Shown here one piece after another: positions 23,741 to 35,333 of a DNA stretch of 64,000 bases (the stretch's first letter is position 1; each line of letters begins with the position of its first letter). The translations under genes were made by a program, and so were the position numbers. This DNA is from Prinia subflava (Eukaryota; Chordata; Aves; Passeriformes; Cisticolidae). The stretch is taken from assembly GCF_021018805.1 (NCBI RefSeq), contig NC_086247.1, positions 92,860,140-92,924,139 on the forward strand, read 5' to 3'. The notes under the pieces were generated by a model. That model ran no database searches, was not told the DNA's origin, and was given only the letters and a program-made list of their open reading frames with translations.

Positions 23741-26230
23741 GTGGCAGTATTTTTTGCTGAGGCTGTTACAGGAGTTGAATAGGTCAAGAAAGGAGAGGAA
23801 AGGGTCTGAAGACGGTCATATGATATTCATACCTGGCTTTACTTTTGTCGAAAAGGGAAAGGACACATTATTGGATAATGAAAGAAGAGTATAAATTTTA
23901 GAAATGATAGCGATCTTAATTGGACCATCAGGTCATTTAATGAAAGGTTTGTGCTTTTCTTGACAAGGTGATTGGTTGTGTTCAGTTAGAAACAAGGAAA
24001 AGGTTTGTACCAGGTCATTAGGGAAGGGGAATCTGAACTACCTGTGAAGACAAATGTTGTAGACAACAATAGGTGCATAGCAGAATAATAGTCTTGCTGG
24101 AAAAGTACTTGCTGTGTTCAGGAAGAGCAGTAAGAGAAAGCAGCACTGTACGTGAATGAAACTGTGAAAGATCATTAAAAAAACCCAAATCACCCTACCC
24201 CCTCCCCACAAACATAACAAGAGAAGACATAGTGAATAAATGAGTATCTGTTCTGGTTTTAGCAGCTAATGATGAGATCATAGAAAAGCTAGACTTGGGA
24301 AGTAACTTAAGATCAAGTGATCAGGAATCGATTTAATTAAAATGAAGGGAGGATTAAAAGTTTGTCCTTAATTAAAATTTGTCATTGAGAGATAGCTAAG
24401 GTGAGTTTGCCAAACTGCTAGCAATGCAAATTAGCTGCACTGAGAACCCACGGACCTGAATAGGGCAGAAACTGGCAGCTTTTGCAAGTACTCCAGTAGT
24501 CTGAATTTTGTGTTGTGAGGAAGGAGAAGTACCTGTCAGAAAAGTGTGAAAGTTAGAGTTGCCAGAACGCAGGCTGAATGGAAGCTAACAAGTGATGTTT
24601 ATACACATGGAAGAAGAACATTTGAACCATATAAATCACTTTTAAATAGCAAGAAGGCTAGTGTGTAACACTGCTGCTCATGCAAGGATTAAGCATAATG
24701 TAGAAGTGGCCTCTGTGTGAAAAAGCCAAGCGCCCCTCATATCTGTCTGAGGAAACCCATGCAGCGACCACTGGGAGAATAAAAACTTGAATGTGATTGA
24801 AAAAAAGCTTGAACATGGCAGTGCTCCTGAAACACACAGGAATAGATAAACTTTATAAGTGCACACTCAGAAACTGAAGGTATGAGTGCAGGGATTTTTA
24901 GCAGATCCTTCAACACCCACTGCCCACCTCTGCACTTTATGCTTTTTGCTTAATTGTGTCAGCTGTCTGGGACAGGAGTAGTTTTGTGGTGTTGCGGTGC
25001 TTGGCATTGTGATTCTTGAGTATCATTGCATCAGTTCAGGAAGGCTTAACGCATGTAAACTTTAGGAACAAGTTGAAGAAGAGGGTGTGAAAAGAATGTT
25101 AAATGTGATGCCGTGTTAGGAAACTGAAGGGTTTACTTGAAGGTTTTCTGACTGAACACAGATGGTAACATGACCAGCTGTTGTACCTTTTCTGCCCTGT
25201 CAGAAGGCAATGGCATTTTTGGGATGCTCGAGGGGAGAGTGCTGTCAGACTGGTTAAAATAAAGTACAGAGTGAGAGCTCTAAGATGCTGATACTAGAAG
25301 AAAGTGACTGAAAGGGTATGACTGAACTTGATACTCAGGAGAGAATGAAATATCACGAGTGACGTTAAATGTGCTGTGTAAGCAACTCCCAGATTTGGCA
25401 TCCATTGAAGGAAGAGGAGGAAGTTTTGTAGGAAAGGCATTTAGTGTGTGACGCATGTGTTTAGGTGCAAAGGAGATGTCTTGGAAGGTGAAAAGGTGTG
25501 TCTTTTCACCAAACAACATGGTTTCATAAGATTCTCAATCTTGGCTCCTGGCATAGGAGCATAGGCTCCTGGCCTATGCTCCTCTCCTATTCCTTCCAGA
25601 CCACCTTAGACTGCTTTGGCAATCTTTCAATCAAATCTGAACCATCAGTGCAGAAGTGAGGGATAAACAGATCCCCTTATTGTGGTAAACTGGAGAATAC
25701 TGTGGCAGCGGCAGAGCTTTCAGAAGTGCCCATCAATGTAGTGGGCTGCCCAGAAGAGAGAAGTATCATTGGCAGGAAGGACAGAGACTTAATTGAAATC
25801 TCAGAGCAAGGATGATGACCAGCAATATCAAAAGTACCAGAAGGGCCATGCAGGAGGGAGATCCTTGAGGTTTGCCCAGGAAGAGATCATGAATTACTGT
25901 GGTGAAAAACTTCCATTCAGTGGGAAACGGCGGAAACTGGGGCGGACATGATCCTGTAGAGAGTTCGAAGAGAGGAAGCGAGTGCAGTGGCTTTAGCCTG
26001 TGCTGGCAACAAGTTGCAGACAAGGGAAAGGAGGAAAAGAACTGCTGAAATAGGTAGGGCTCACTTCTTGTGGGTGGTGCAAAGGGGGAACAGAGTGAAA
26101 GAGAGAGCTGTAAGTGGGGAGTAAGCTTGGCTGAAACAGAAATGTGCAGTCGAAGACAAATAGAAAAGGTTAAAGAATTTCAGATGAAGTTGAATAGTCT
26201 CTAGGCTCTGTGTTGTGATATTTTAACAAA
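23740..26230. other. purine-rich block on the plus strand
   Basis: For about 2.5 kb the plus strand is dominated by G and A (GAAAGGAGAGGAAAGGG, GAAGAAGAGGGTG, GGAAGAGGAGGAAG and many similar words). No gene or repeat family is recognisable in it. Possible splice sites at 24262 (TTCTGGTTTTAG) and 24401 (AAG|GTGAGTTT) would enclose 138 bases with an early stop. The block ends shortly before the CpG-rich patch at 26346. Confidence 0.5.
25555..25583. repeat. perfect inverted repeat, 11-base arms
   Basis: AGGAGCATAGG at 25555-25565 is the exact reverse complement of CCTATGCTCCT at 25573-25583, with a seven-base loop. Immediately to the left the word GGCTCCTGGC occurs and is repeated across the right of the loop, so the hairpin is nested in a short direct duplication. 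Confidence 0.9.
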
Positions 26231-26345
26231 CTGGATTTTTGGTAGGAATTGGCAAAACCAATGAGAGGATTGGAAAAGCAGCTTCATGCTTAATGAAGAG
26301 GAAATTGGCTAAACAAACCTTTTCCTCCAGTTGGTGGTAGCTGAT

Positions 26346-26600
26346 CCGAAGCAGCAAGGTGCTGCTGCTTTGCTTTCCCTGTTTCCCTGTGCCCGGGCGC
26401 AGCAGCCAGCCGGGCACGGTGCCGGCGTGTGCCCCGCTTGGCTCTGGAAGGAGAGCCACGCATCCCGACTGCAGCGGCTGCACAGCCCAATCGCCTGGCT
26501 CTGCTCCAGCTGGTGATTGACCCAATAAACGCTAATGAATCTGGATTCCTGCAGTCTGATTTGCTTCCTCTCCCGGTTATGTGCCTCTCGCAGTCCGTGA
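26346..26600. promoter_or_regulatory. small CpG-rich patch with CCAAT boxes; possible promoter or enhancer
   Basis: I count 16 CpG dinucleotides in about 250 bases, against a few per kilobase around it; the densest part is 26393-26436. CCAAT boxes lie at 26487-26491 and 26522-26526. Between them TGATTGAC at 26514-26521 matches a PBX/MEIS-type site, followed by AATAAACGC and CTAATGAAT, which resemble homeodomain or forkhead sites. No TATA box is convincing and the direction of any transcription is not set by the sequence. Overlapping open frames of 61-113 codons on both strands follow from the GC content. It could be an alternative promoter, a CpG-rich enhancer or a conserved element. Confidence 0.4.
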
Positions 26601-26727
26601 AGAGCTGAAACCTGAGTGCTGGCTTTGACAAAGGGAGTGAGAGAGGGGGAAGCAGGGGAAGAAAAGACAGATAACAGCCGAATGTAATCAGTGTTTTATT
26701 ACCATCCTCAGGAAGTGGGAATGGCTT

Positions 26728-26745
26728 AAAAAAAAAAAAAAAAAA
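26728..26745. repeat. poly-A run
   Basis: Eighteen A residues with no recognisable retroposon to the left. Confidence 0.9.
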
Positions 26746-27129
26746 GTAGGTTGGAGCAAGGAAAGTTAGTTATGGTGAGGTTATTTGACAGGAAATTACA
26801 AAATACAAACAGACAGAAGAAACACATTTTAAAACAGGGTAGGAAATCTCAAGTTACTTCACTGTGTATATTCAAAACCTTTAAAGCAAAGGCTGAAAAT
26901 AGCAGTTTAAACAAAAGCTATCTTATCTGATAAAGGCATTTCAAGCACAAAAGGAAATTTATATATTGGGTTGACAGTCTTAAAATAAACTGATTGTCTT
27001 GATAACACCATAGATTTAATTGTGGGAAAAAAAATTGGGTTCATTTGTATGACCTGGAGAAACAGTAAATTCCCGTGTAAATTCATTCCTTTTCTTTCTT
27101 CGTACATTTCTTTTCTCCCAAGAAGTGTT

Positions 27130-27300
27130 TATCAGTGTTTTCCAGAAATTGTAAAGGTAGATTTATGCATGTAGGACGCGACTGATAAATATGTGCATAA
27201 TTTTTAGAATTCCGTGCAGACCAGATACAATTAATTTCCTGTGCTACTGAATGGAAGCATATTAATGATATTTAAGCAAGTACTATTCAGATTCAGAAAG
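27130..27300. promoter_or_regulatory. conserved-element-like block with octamer-like sites
   Basis: Contains ATTTATGCAT, ATGTGCATAATTT, CAATTAATTT and ATTAATGATATT within 130 bases, with retained CpGs in GGACGCGAC and TTCCGTGC. This mix of POU/homeodomain words and surviving CpGs is typical of conserved non-coding elements, but conservation is not shown here. Confidence 0.3.
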
Positions 27301-30300
27301 ATTTTGGTAGAAATACATTGTTTTGGGATGAGGGTAAAATCTCCAGTACTAGTGATCAGAATTATTATTTTACTAATATCATTTTTAGTAGATTTGTGAT
27401 AATCTTTTGAATACTTGGTGGGCCTTTTCACTTTCTGTGCAGAAAGGAAGCAATTCTGTTACCACAACACCCTTATCCTGTTGAGATTTCGAATAAACAC
27501 TGCATCCGTATAGATATGTGTCCTTCTAGTGAGATAGGATATGTGTTACAGGGTTGAAACAATTTGATTTGCTGTGAGGGGGGGAGCATGGAGAAGGGGA
27601 GGAAATAACTCAGTTGTGCAAATGATCTATTAGATTCTCGCAGTTCAGATTAAAGGCTTAGCGTGCTGTGGGACAAAATATCTCACTTTCTTTTGTCTGA
27701 AGCTGTAAGAAGCAGCCTTAAAAGGTTTATAGGTACACCTGCCTGGCTGCCGTGACTTGGAACTTTGTGTTGCCTCCAGCTTCTTGCTCAGCAGGCTGCA
27801 TATCTAACAGTGTATTACAGTGCAGCACCTACATCTGCAACTCTGTACCTCGTCATACCTGCTCATTCCTGTGAGACCTGAAAGTTTGGGATTTTTCCCC
27901 CAGTTCATTTGTCTGCTGTGCCTGTAATTCCCTATTGCTAACACTGCCGAGCCTTCATAGTCCATGAACACAGCAAAATAAAGTCTGGTGGGAGGGCACT
28001 TGCCTACTGAGTGCTGGAAGGTAGCGAGGTGCACCATGGCTTTGTTCTGGCTAGGTTTGGTACATGGCTATTTCCATCTGCACTCAAATATTTCCTTTTC
28101 TAGGTGATCCAGGTGTGCCTGGAGATCTGCTAGAGACCAGAGTGCTCAGAATTGTCTGACCTCATGGGGCTCAGAGAGTATCACTGAGTATGCACAAAGA
28201 AGAGTTCACATCAGCTTGTGTTGAGGAGCACAAGGCTGCAAGGCCTGGTGGTATCTTAAGGTTGGGAAATCTTGCTAGGAGTCCTCTAGAACTGTCAGGA
28301 TCTGATGGGGGCTTTGCTCTGCTTAACAAAGAACTATCAGCTGATAATAGGCTATGAGGATTGGGTTGCAGAATAAATTTTCTGAACTTGTGATTGTTGG
28401 GGTTTGTACTCTAAATGAAAAGAAATTACACCTGCGCAGGAAAGCTGACCTTTTTTTCTTTTGACTTGTGTCTTGTTTAAATGACCTCTTTAACAGGATT
28501 TCATAACTCAGTGAGGTGACTTCATGAGGGAAAGCTGTGGGAGGAAGGTAGCTTCCTCCTATAAAATGAGTTAGTGTTGATGTCAATATGAATTGCTAAA
28601 CTAAAACATTGAGCCTTAAAAAAAAGAAAAATAGAAAATAAAAAAGAAACAGCACTAAAATATATTTTCAAAATGCGTATATTGAGTGTATGGAAATATA
28701 GGTAATAGAACAATTCTTGACTGACTCTATTTTTGTTGTTAGGTTTTGGAGTATTTTTCTTTTCTTTCTTTTTTGGTTCTGAAACCCTCTACAGTTACTC
28801 CTAGATACAATTCTGAAATGTAGATGGGGTATTGTAGTAAAAAGAGATCAATAAATTGTAGTGTCCTATAGTTAGCTCTCAGAATACTGATCCAAGTATT
28901 GGGTACTTCTCTTTTCCCCATTTGTTTTTTCAGCAACAATCAATACCAGCAGACACAGCTGATAGTTAAAGCTAAAGAGCTTGCATCAAAATTAGCACCT
29001 CTGAAGAATTCTAAGAGAATTTAAAAAAAGTTGGCTATGATTGTGACGCATCTTTTACAATCAAATATTTTCTTTTTGTTTGAAATGTGTATGAATGAGA
29101 TTTAAGGAGAGGCCAGATGATCATGATGCTACGTAATTTTTTTCTGTTTTAGTTCTATTTCATAGCTATTATTTTACATATGTATAATTGGAAAATCAGG
29201 TTCTGGAGATGGAAAGTTATTGCCTTGTAACAATCCCTATCACAAGTTAATATTATGACCAGGTAGCCAGCATGTCCTCTACTGAATACGTATTAATGCT
29301 AGCTTTAACTTCTTAGCTAAGTTAAAAAACAGCTGCTAGAGTTAGGATACAACCATTTCAATAGTTTGCTTTAACACAGTTTTGCTGTTTTCACATTTGT
29401 AATGCTAGTAAAATTGAGGGACTCTTAAAAAAAAAAAAAACAGCAGCAAAACAAACCCTGTATTTTATGCTAAACTGTAAAGTGGGGAGACTATTTGGGG
29501 AAAGTTCTGTTTGCTGGTTTTGAAAGATGTGTTCGTGAAGCTCATTGTGACTACTGAGTGCAAATAAAACCTAGGTCGAGAAACACAGAGATATGTTGTC
29601 CACTGGCTTTGGTTGTGTGCATTACCTGAGAAAGTCTGTGACATCAAGTGTCCTTTCCCTGTGACAGAACAGAGACTACTACTCTACAGTGTGGGTGACT
29701 GCCTTGAGGCAAGAGTAGATGGATGGGAACTGGAATAAGGATTCAGCTTCCCTGACAGGGTTCTTCGTGCCTAACCCACTAAGAGGTGTTCCTACCAAGC
29801 AAGGTGTTTCTGCAAGGCTGAAAGACTTACAGTTGGATTTGGGGACTTTCAGGACTGTTCAGCATTCCAAAATATGTCTCATGTATTTCACACGTGTCCC
29901 TGCATCTTCGAGACTCCACTGTGGGTAAAGTTTGAGCTAATTAACCAGTAACAGATGTAAACCACATTCATATCCAACCATATGTTATCCTTGTAGTGTA
30001 TCTGTACTTGCTTTCTTTGAAAACCATGAAGGCTGAATGTATATATTTACAAGTATATGGTTTTAGTTTTTGTAACTTTTTATGGTTTCCAAATATAGAT
30101 GGTAGTGCAGTTTGTTTCAAGGTGTTTTGAATAGAATACCTGGCACATTTCCAGCATTTTTCCAATCAATCTCTGGCTGGCTTTTTTAAAACAATAATTT
30201 TAAATGTGAAGTGAGTATTTTGCAAAGCACTTAATCCAGCTTCAGTGTAGGACTGTAGCCTCTGGATGCTGGTTGATATTTGTGATCTTTGCACCTGGAG

Positions 30301-33300
30301 AAGAACAATTCTGTGAAGCTTTGCTGCTCCTTTTAACAAAAAGCTAAATTTCTTTCAAATGCTTCCAGTTTTAGGGAGAGGGGGAAAAAATCATAGTAAG
30401 ACTAATTTTTCTTATAAAACTTCAGGAGAGAGAAGATAGAGAAAATGCATAAACATATTTTAAAATATGTGTTAAAATTCTTTTAAAAATAAAGATTTTT
30501 AATCCATTCTCATTCCTGTTTTGTTGGTGTGGTGTGAATGATCATGGATTAGCAGTGTTACTCCAGTCACAGTCAGTGAAAAGGGGGTTTCTTCCTTCAG
30601 GGTTTTACTGAGTAGGGCCACAGCCTTTCAACCTGTGACGGGACAGGAAGGTGTTCTTCTCTATTGTGAGACTGGGAATCCATTTTATTTGTTGGGTATA
30701 AGGCAGACAAAAGTCTCTTTTTTATTCCCTTCACCCCTTAATGTGAAAGCTCTGCAGTTTGGCCTGAGGGAAGTGGGCTACAAAAGAAGGTATCAAATTT
30801 TGCAGCAGTTCCTATAGTGTTGCTGTTGCTCCTTGAACCCAGCCTGAGGGAGCCATTAGAGTGATCTTCCAGCAGTTGTTGAGGGGAAGAGTAAAGTTTC
30901 TGTAGTGCTCAATCTGTCACAGCCATGGGACCTGGGCTCCATGTTAAAACACAGTTGTAAAATTATTGTGTTCAAACTTCATAACACGTAAGGTTTACAT
31001 ATTTACATAATATTATTAAGAGTTTTCTAAGTAGTTTATTAAAATCATGTGATATTGCTTACAATATTTTAACTGCCTGCACCATTTTTTTTCAAATTAA
31101 TAGCCCAGTATACAAATTACTTTCAATAATGTTGTTGGGTTTTTTTCAAATACTGATTTTTAAATTAAGTAGGTACAAAGAAATGATCCTTTTTTATTCC
31201 TGCCTCCTCTAGTTATCCCCCTAAGCAGAAGCTGTTTCGTGTTATATGATGGTGTAACATAAACTATAACCTAAACAACGTATTGAAGGGAAAATGTATA
31301 TATGTAATATAAAAGTTTTAAATGAGATGAATGCTATTGTCAGAGTAGACTGCATTAGAAAATGATTCTTTTATCACTGAATACCAGTGCACAGTGAAAC
31401 TATTTACACAATTGTGAATTATCAGATCTTTGAATTCTCTTAAGGAATTGTTTTGTTCACAAATGTAGTGAGCATAAAGTAACAGCAAATTCAGATTTCA
31501 GCACAAATATAAAGACTTTTTACATTATTTATAACTATCAAATGCCTGTGCTGCAGATTTTTTGTCTGAATGTACTAAACTAATTGGTGTTTTGTAGGCA
31601 GCTGCAGTAGAACTGGCCCTTATTTGTTCCAGTTAAAACTACCTACTTGTGACTCTTGTGTAAACCAGCTTACATTCCCGAGTCTTGAACTACTTCACCT
31701 TCTTGTCTCTCTCAAACTTAGCAACGGCTTTAGTCTTTGGAATCTTAGTCTTATCATAAAGCCTTCATGTTTTCTCCTTTAGCTTCTCCATTCTTCTGGG
31801 TAGGAAGTGCTCAGATCTTATTTCTTCCTGGGTTTGCTACCTGGTAAATCATGTTAGCTTTGCTTCTGAAACAGTCAGACAGAAGAAGGAAATGGCGTCT
31901 GAAAAATCCCCAGTCTCCTAACAAGCCTAAAGCTTGCAGAGGGGTTAGAACTGTGTGTTATATTAAAATTGGGATGAGCTGAATTTTTGAGACAAGTTTA
32001 TTTCCCAAAGCAAATTTTCCTTTTTTGATCTACTTAAGCTGGAGTGTCTTTTTGTTTAGTGTAATATGTAATGAGACAAAAATAAATAGCTGGAAATTTT
32101 TAAATGGAAACACAGCTACCATGAGCACCATAAGTTAGTAAGAGTTGGGCATTAGCTCAAGTCCTGAGCAGAAATGGCCATGTGGGTGTAGTTCTTCTGT
32201 GCTGTCTCCTCTCCAGCAGGTTTGGTGTCAGTGTGATCTGATGACTGGCGTGTGACTTCAGCAGTGGTTAGCATTTTACACTCAGCCTCTTTAAAACCAG
32301 TGACTGACAGAAATTGAGGCATTGGAGTCAAGCAAATGATAACACATGAATAAATACCAGGAGACTGACTTATGCGCCTCCCTGCAGAATTTTGTACAAC
32401 CTTTTCTCCTAGACATTCTGCTTTCCCACTGGGGAAAAAGCCCTCTCACTAGACCTTGATTCAGACTTGTACATCTGGAACTGATGTCTGGTGTGTGACA
32501 GTGATACTGTCAGCTATATGATAGACATTCCAGTTGATTTCAAAAGTCTTTCACAGAGAGCCACAAACCCAAAGTAGTCTCTTTCTGCTGTGGTAGCATC
32601 ACTGTTTTTAGTATTGAACCCTGTTTTCCTGAATGATGAATGGGGACCTCTGCAAAGACTAGAGAAGCCATTTGGGTTTGCAGCTAATTCATTTGGATCA
32701 CTGAATTCTGAGGGAGTTTTCCCAGGATGTCTGGAAAAGCATGGAAAAAACTGGCATCAAGGAATGAAAGACACTGCAAGTAAGTATAGGACAGACCACT
32801 CACCCCTCCTCTATAACTTGAATTGGATTACAGTAATTAAATTAGATTTTTGAAGGCATAGAGGAAGACATCTTCCAAAAACAGGTTCACATTCTGTTAA
32901 AGACCTTTTGCAGAACTGAGAACAGGTTCTGGGTCACTTCTGAAAAATAGGTGTTGGTTCTGAAAAATAGCAGCCTGTTGGGTTGTGTTACAGCTGCTGA
33001 ACACAAAACATGGGCTGCCCTGCATATCCAGCTGTATTTCTCATGGAAATACCATGGCTATTGGAACTGAAGCAGAAACCCCTTTATTTTTGTACTACAT
33101 TAATTGTGAAAGGTTTTTTTCCACTACAGCAGCTTTACTTTCATGTCTGCCACTTAGGAAAGTTTGACACCATTTGGAACTGTTTTCACTTGTAGAAAGG
33201 TAAACCCTTTCAGCGATAAAACGTGTAAGGATAGCCATTTATTGGAATGCTAAGTAAAATGGCAGATGGTCTGGATATACAATTTTGTGAAGCTTAGACA

Positions 33301-33504
33301 CTGGGAAAGGATCAAACTGTGGAAAAAGTTGTCTTAATAGAAACTTTACCTACAACTAGCATGTAGAGATTTTTAATTATATTTAAATGAGGTCAGATGC
33401 GTTTGAGTGAATTACATCCAACAAGGAAAGATTAAAGATGGTCCCTATTGTTTAAACACGCACAGTCCCAAGCCTTTTTTAGTTTCTGTTGGCAGTCTGG
33501 GTGT
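27301..33504. other. non-coding stretch
   Basis: About 6 kb with no gene, CR1 copy or long repeat that I can recognise. A 14-base A run sits at 29427-29440. A possible acceptor/donor pair (GTTTTCCCAG before 32724, GCAA|GTAAGTATAG after 32778) would enclose an open but unrecognised stretch. The word TGAAAAATAG occurs twice near 32941-32970. Confidence 0.5.
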
Positions 33505-34945
33505 GCTCCTGACTATGCAATGAGTCCTTCTCCCCTGGGAAAAGGAACCAACTCCACCTCCCTAAACCCTCCTTTCAGATAGTTGTAGTGAGCAATACAG
33601 GACTCCCTGAGCCTCCTTGTCTCCAGGTTAAGCATCTCCCTCAGCTCTCCCAGCTCCCACAGCTGCTCCTCATCAGACTTGTGCTCCAGACCCTGGCCCA
33701 GCTCCATTGCTCTTCTCTGGACACGCTCCAGCCCCTCAACGTCCTGTAATGAAAGCCCAGAACTGAATCCATGACATGAGGTGTGACCTCACTAGCCTTG
33801 AGTACAGGGCGACAGTCACTTCCCTGGTCCTGCTGGCCACACCATTGCTGATACAGGCCAGGATGCCACTGGACACACCTTGGCCACCTGGGCACACACT
33901 AGCTCATGTTCAGCTGCTGTCAACCAGAACATATCCAGGTTCTTTTCTGCTGAGCCATTTTCCTGCCACTGCCCCCAGCCTGTAGCACTGCCTGGGGTTG
34001 TTGTGACCCAGGTGCAGGACTCAGAGCTTCACCTTGCTGAACATCACACAGCTATCCTAAGCCCATCAATCCAGCCTGTCCAGATCCTTCTGTAGAGAAT
34101 TCTTACCCTGTCCCAGATCGAGACTCCCACCCGGTCAGTTTGGTGTTATCTGCAAACTGACTGAGGGTGCTCTCAGTGCCCTTGTCCAGGTCCTCAATCA
34201 AGACACTAAACAGGACTGGCCTGTCACCACCACTCCCTGGGTCTGGCTATCCAGCCAGTGTTTAACTCTGTGCACAGTGCACCCATACAATCCAATAGCA
34301 TCCAGTTTCTCCAAAACAGTGCCATGGGAAACAGTGTCAAAGGCTCTTACTAACATCCAGGTAGACAACATCCACAGGCACCAAGCAGGTGTCATAGAAG
34401 GAAGTAAGTTTGGCCAAGGCGGATCTGCTTCTCATAAACCCATGCTGGCTGAGCCTGATCCCTTGGTTATCCTATACATGCAGCATGATGGCACTCAAGC
34501 TGACCTTCCATGACCTTCCCCAGCATCAAGGTTAGGCTGACAGACCTGTAGTTCTCCAGATCCTCCTCTGGCCCTTCTTGTAGATGGGCATCACATGTGC
34601 TAAAGTCCAGTCAATGGCAATTCCCCAGTCAGCAAGGACTGCTGGTAAATGATGGAAAGTGGCTCAGTGAGCACATCCACCAGCTCCTGCAGTACCTGTG
34701 GGTGGATTCCATCTGGCTCCATGAACTCACGGGTCTAAATGGCATAGCAGATCACTGACCATTTCCCCTTAGATTATGGGGGCTTCATTCTGCTCCCTGT
34801 CTTCAAGCTCAGGGGGCTGAGCAGCCTGAGATCAAAGGATCTGACTGTAAAAGACAGGAAAAGAAGGCATTAAGCACCTCAGCCTTTTCTTCATCATTCA
34901 TCACTCCATTTCCCCTATGTCTAATGAAAATGTTCATGTTTTCAG
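33505..34945 (-). mobile_element. degenerate CR1 LINE, reverse-transcriptase region
   Basis: Read on the minus strand from about 34945 leftwards, the sequence follows the ORF2 reverse-transcriptase region of avian CR1, in order. It has a block ending in PDGIHP-like codons (about 34700), an NYRSVSLT-like block (about 34530), AFDTVSH at about 34340, [13 protein letters not shown] at about 34240, the polymerase motif region at about 34150, and the ERVQRR / GLEHKSDEEQL / LRELG-like C-terminal block at 33600-33730. The frame is broken repeatedly. The conserved block after VVVTG is largely deleted, and the catalytic F-A-D-D motif reads F-A-D-N at about 34138-34160. The copy lacks both the 5' part and the usual 3' tail. 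It is a dead element; the right edge is approximate. Confidence 0.9.
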
Positions 34946-34950
34946 ATATG

Positions 34951-35005
34951 TATTTTCATATTTTTAATATATTTTTGACAATATATTTATGAAAATATAT
35001 TTTCA
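34951..35005. repeat. AT-rich inverted repeat and palindrome beside the CR1
   Basis: TATTTTCATA at 34951-34960 is the exact reverse complement of TATGAAAATA at 34988-34997. Overlapping the right arm, TGAAAATATATTTTCA at 34990-35005 is itself a perfect 16-base palindrome. TTTTCAGAT occurs on both sides of the structure. Confidence 0.85.
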
Positions 35006-35260
35006 GATGTCCTCTGAAATATTGTGGTCTCTGAAAAAGCAACACAGTGCAAATTCTTATTGTGCATTGCTGCATCTGTTGTATCTGACTTTTTGCTGTT
35101 TACCTTCTTTTATACCTCTGCAGTGTAACAGCTTCTTCTAAGAGTTTTTTTCCTTACACTGTCTACATTTTTGACTCATCACATCTAATGTACAGTATAA
35201 TTTAAAACCAAAATGTTTTCATGTGATAAGGGAATTCTAGTTGTCCTTCTCATTTTCTAG

Positions 35261-35333
35261 AGGCCTGCTCTGAGACCACCTCTGGATATGATCCACCTGT
35301 ACTACTGAAGCTGGTTAGAATGGTGTGACAAAT
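35261..35333 (+). other. possible non-coding exon (splice-site pair)
   Basis: TTGTCCTTCTCATTTTCTAG ending at 35260 is a strong acceptor, and AAAT|GTAAGTAT after 35333 is a good donor. All three frames of the 73 enclosed bases contain a stop, so it could only be an untranslated or lncRNA exon. Pairs of this quality also arise by chance in tens of kilobases of AT-rich DNA. Confidence 0.22.

Noticed and set aside
26223..26631. Open frames of 61-113 codons over the CpG patch
   Set aside because: GC-rich DNA has few stops; frames overlap on both strands and encode Gly/Ala/Arg/Pro-rich peptides without homology.
32724..32778. Splice-like pair with a GTAAGTATAG donor
   Set aside because: Good donor but a mediocre acceptor, and the open frame resembles nothing known; kept only as a note.
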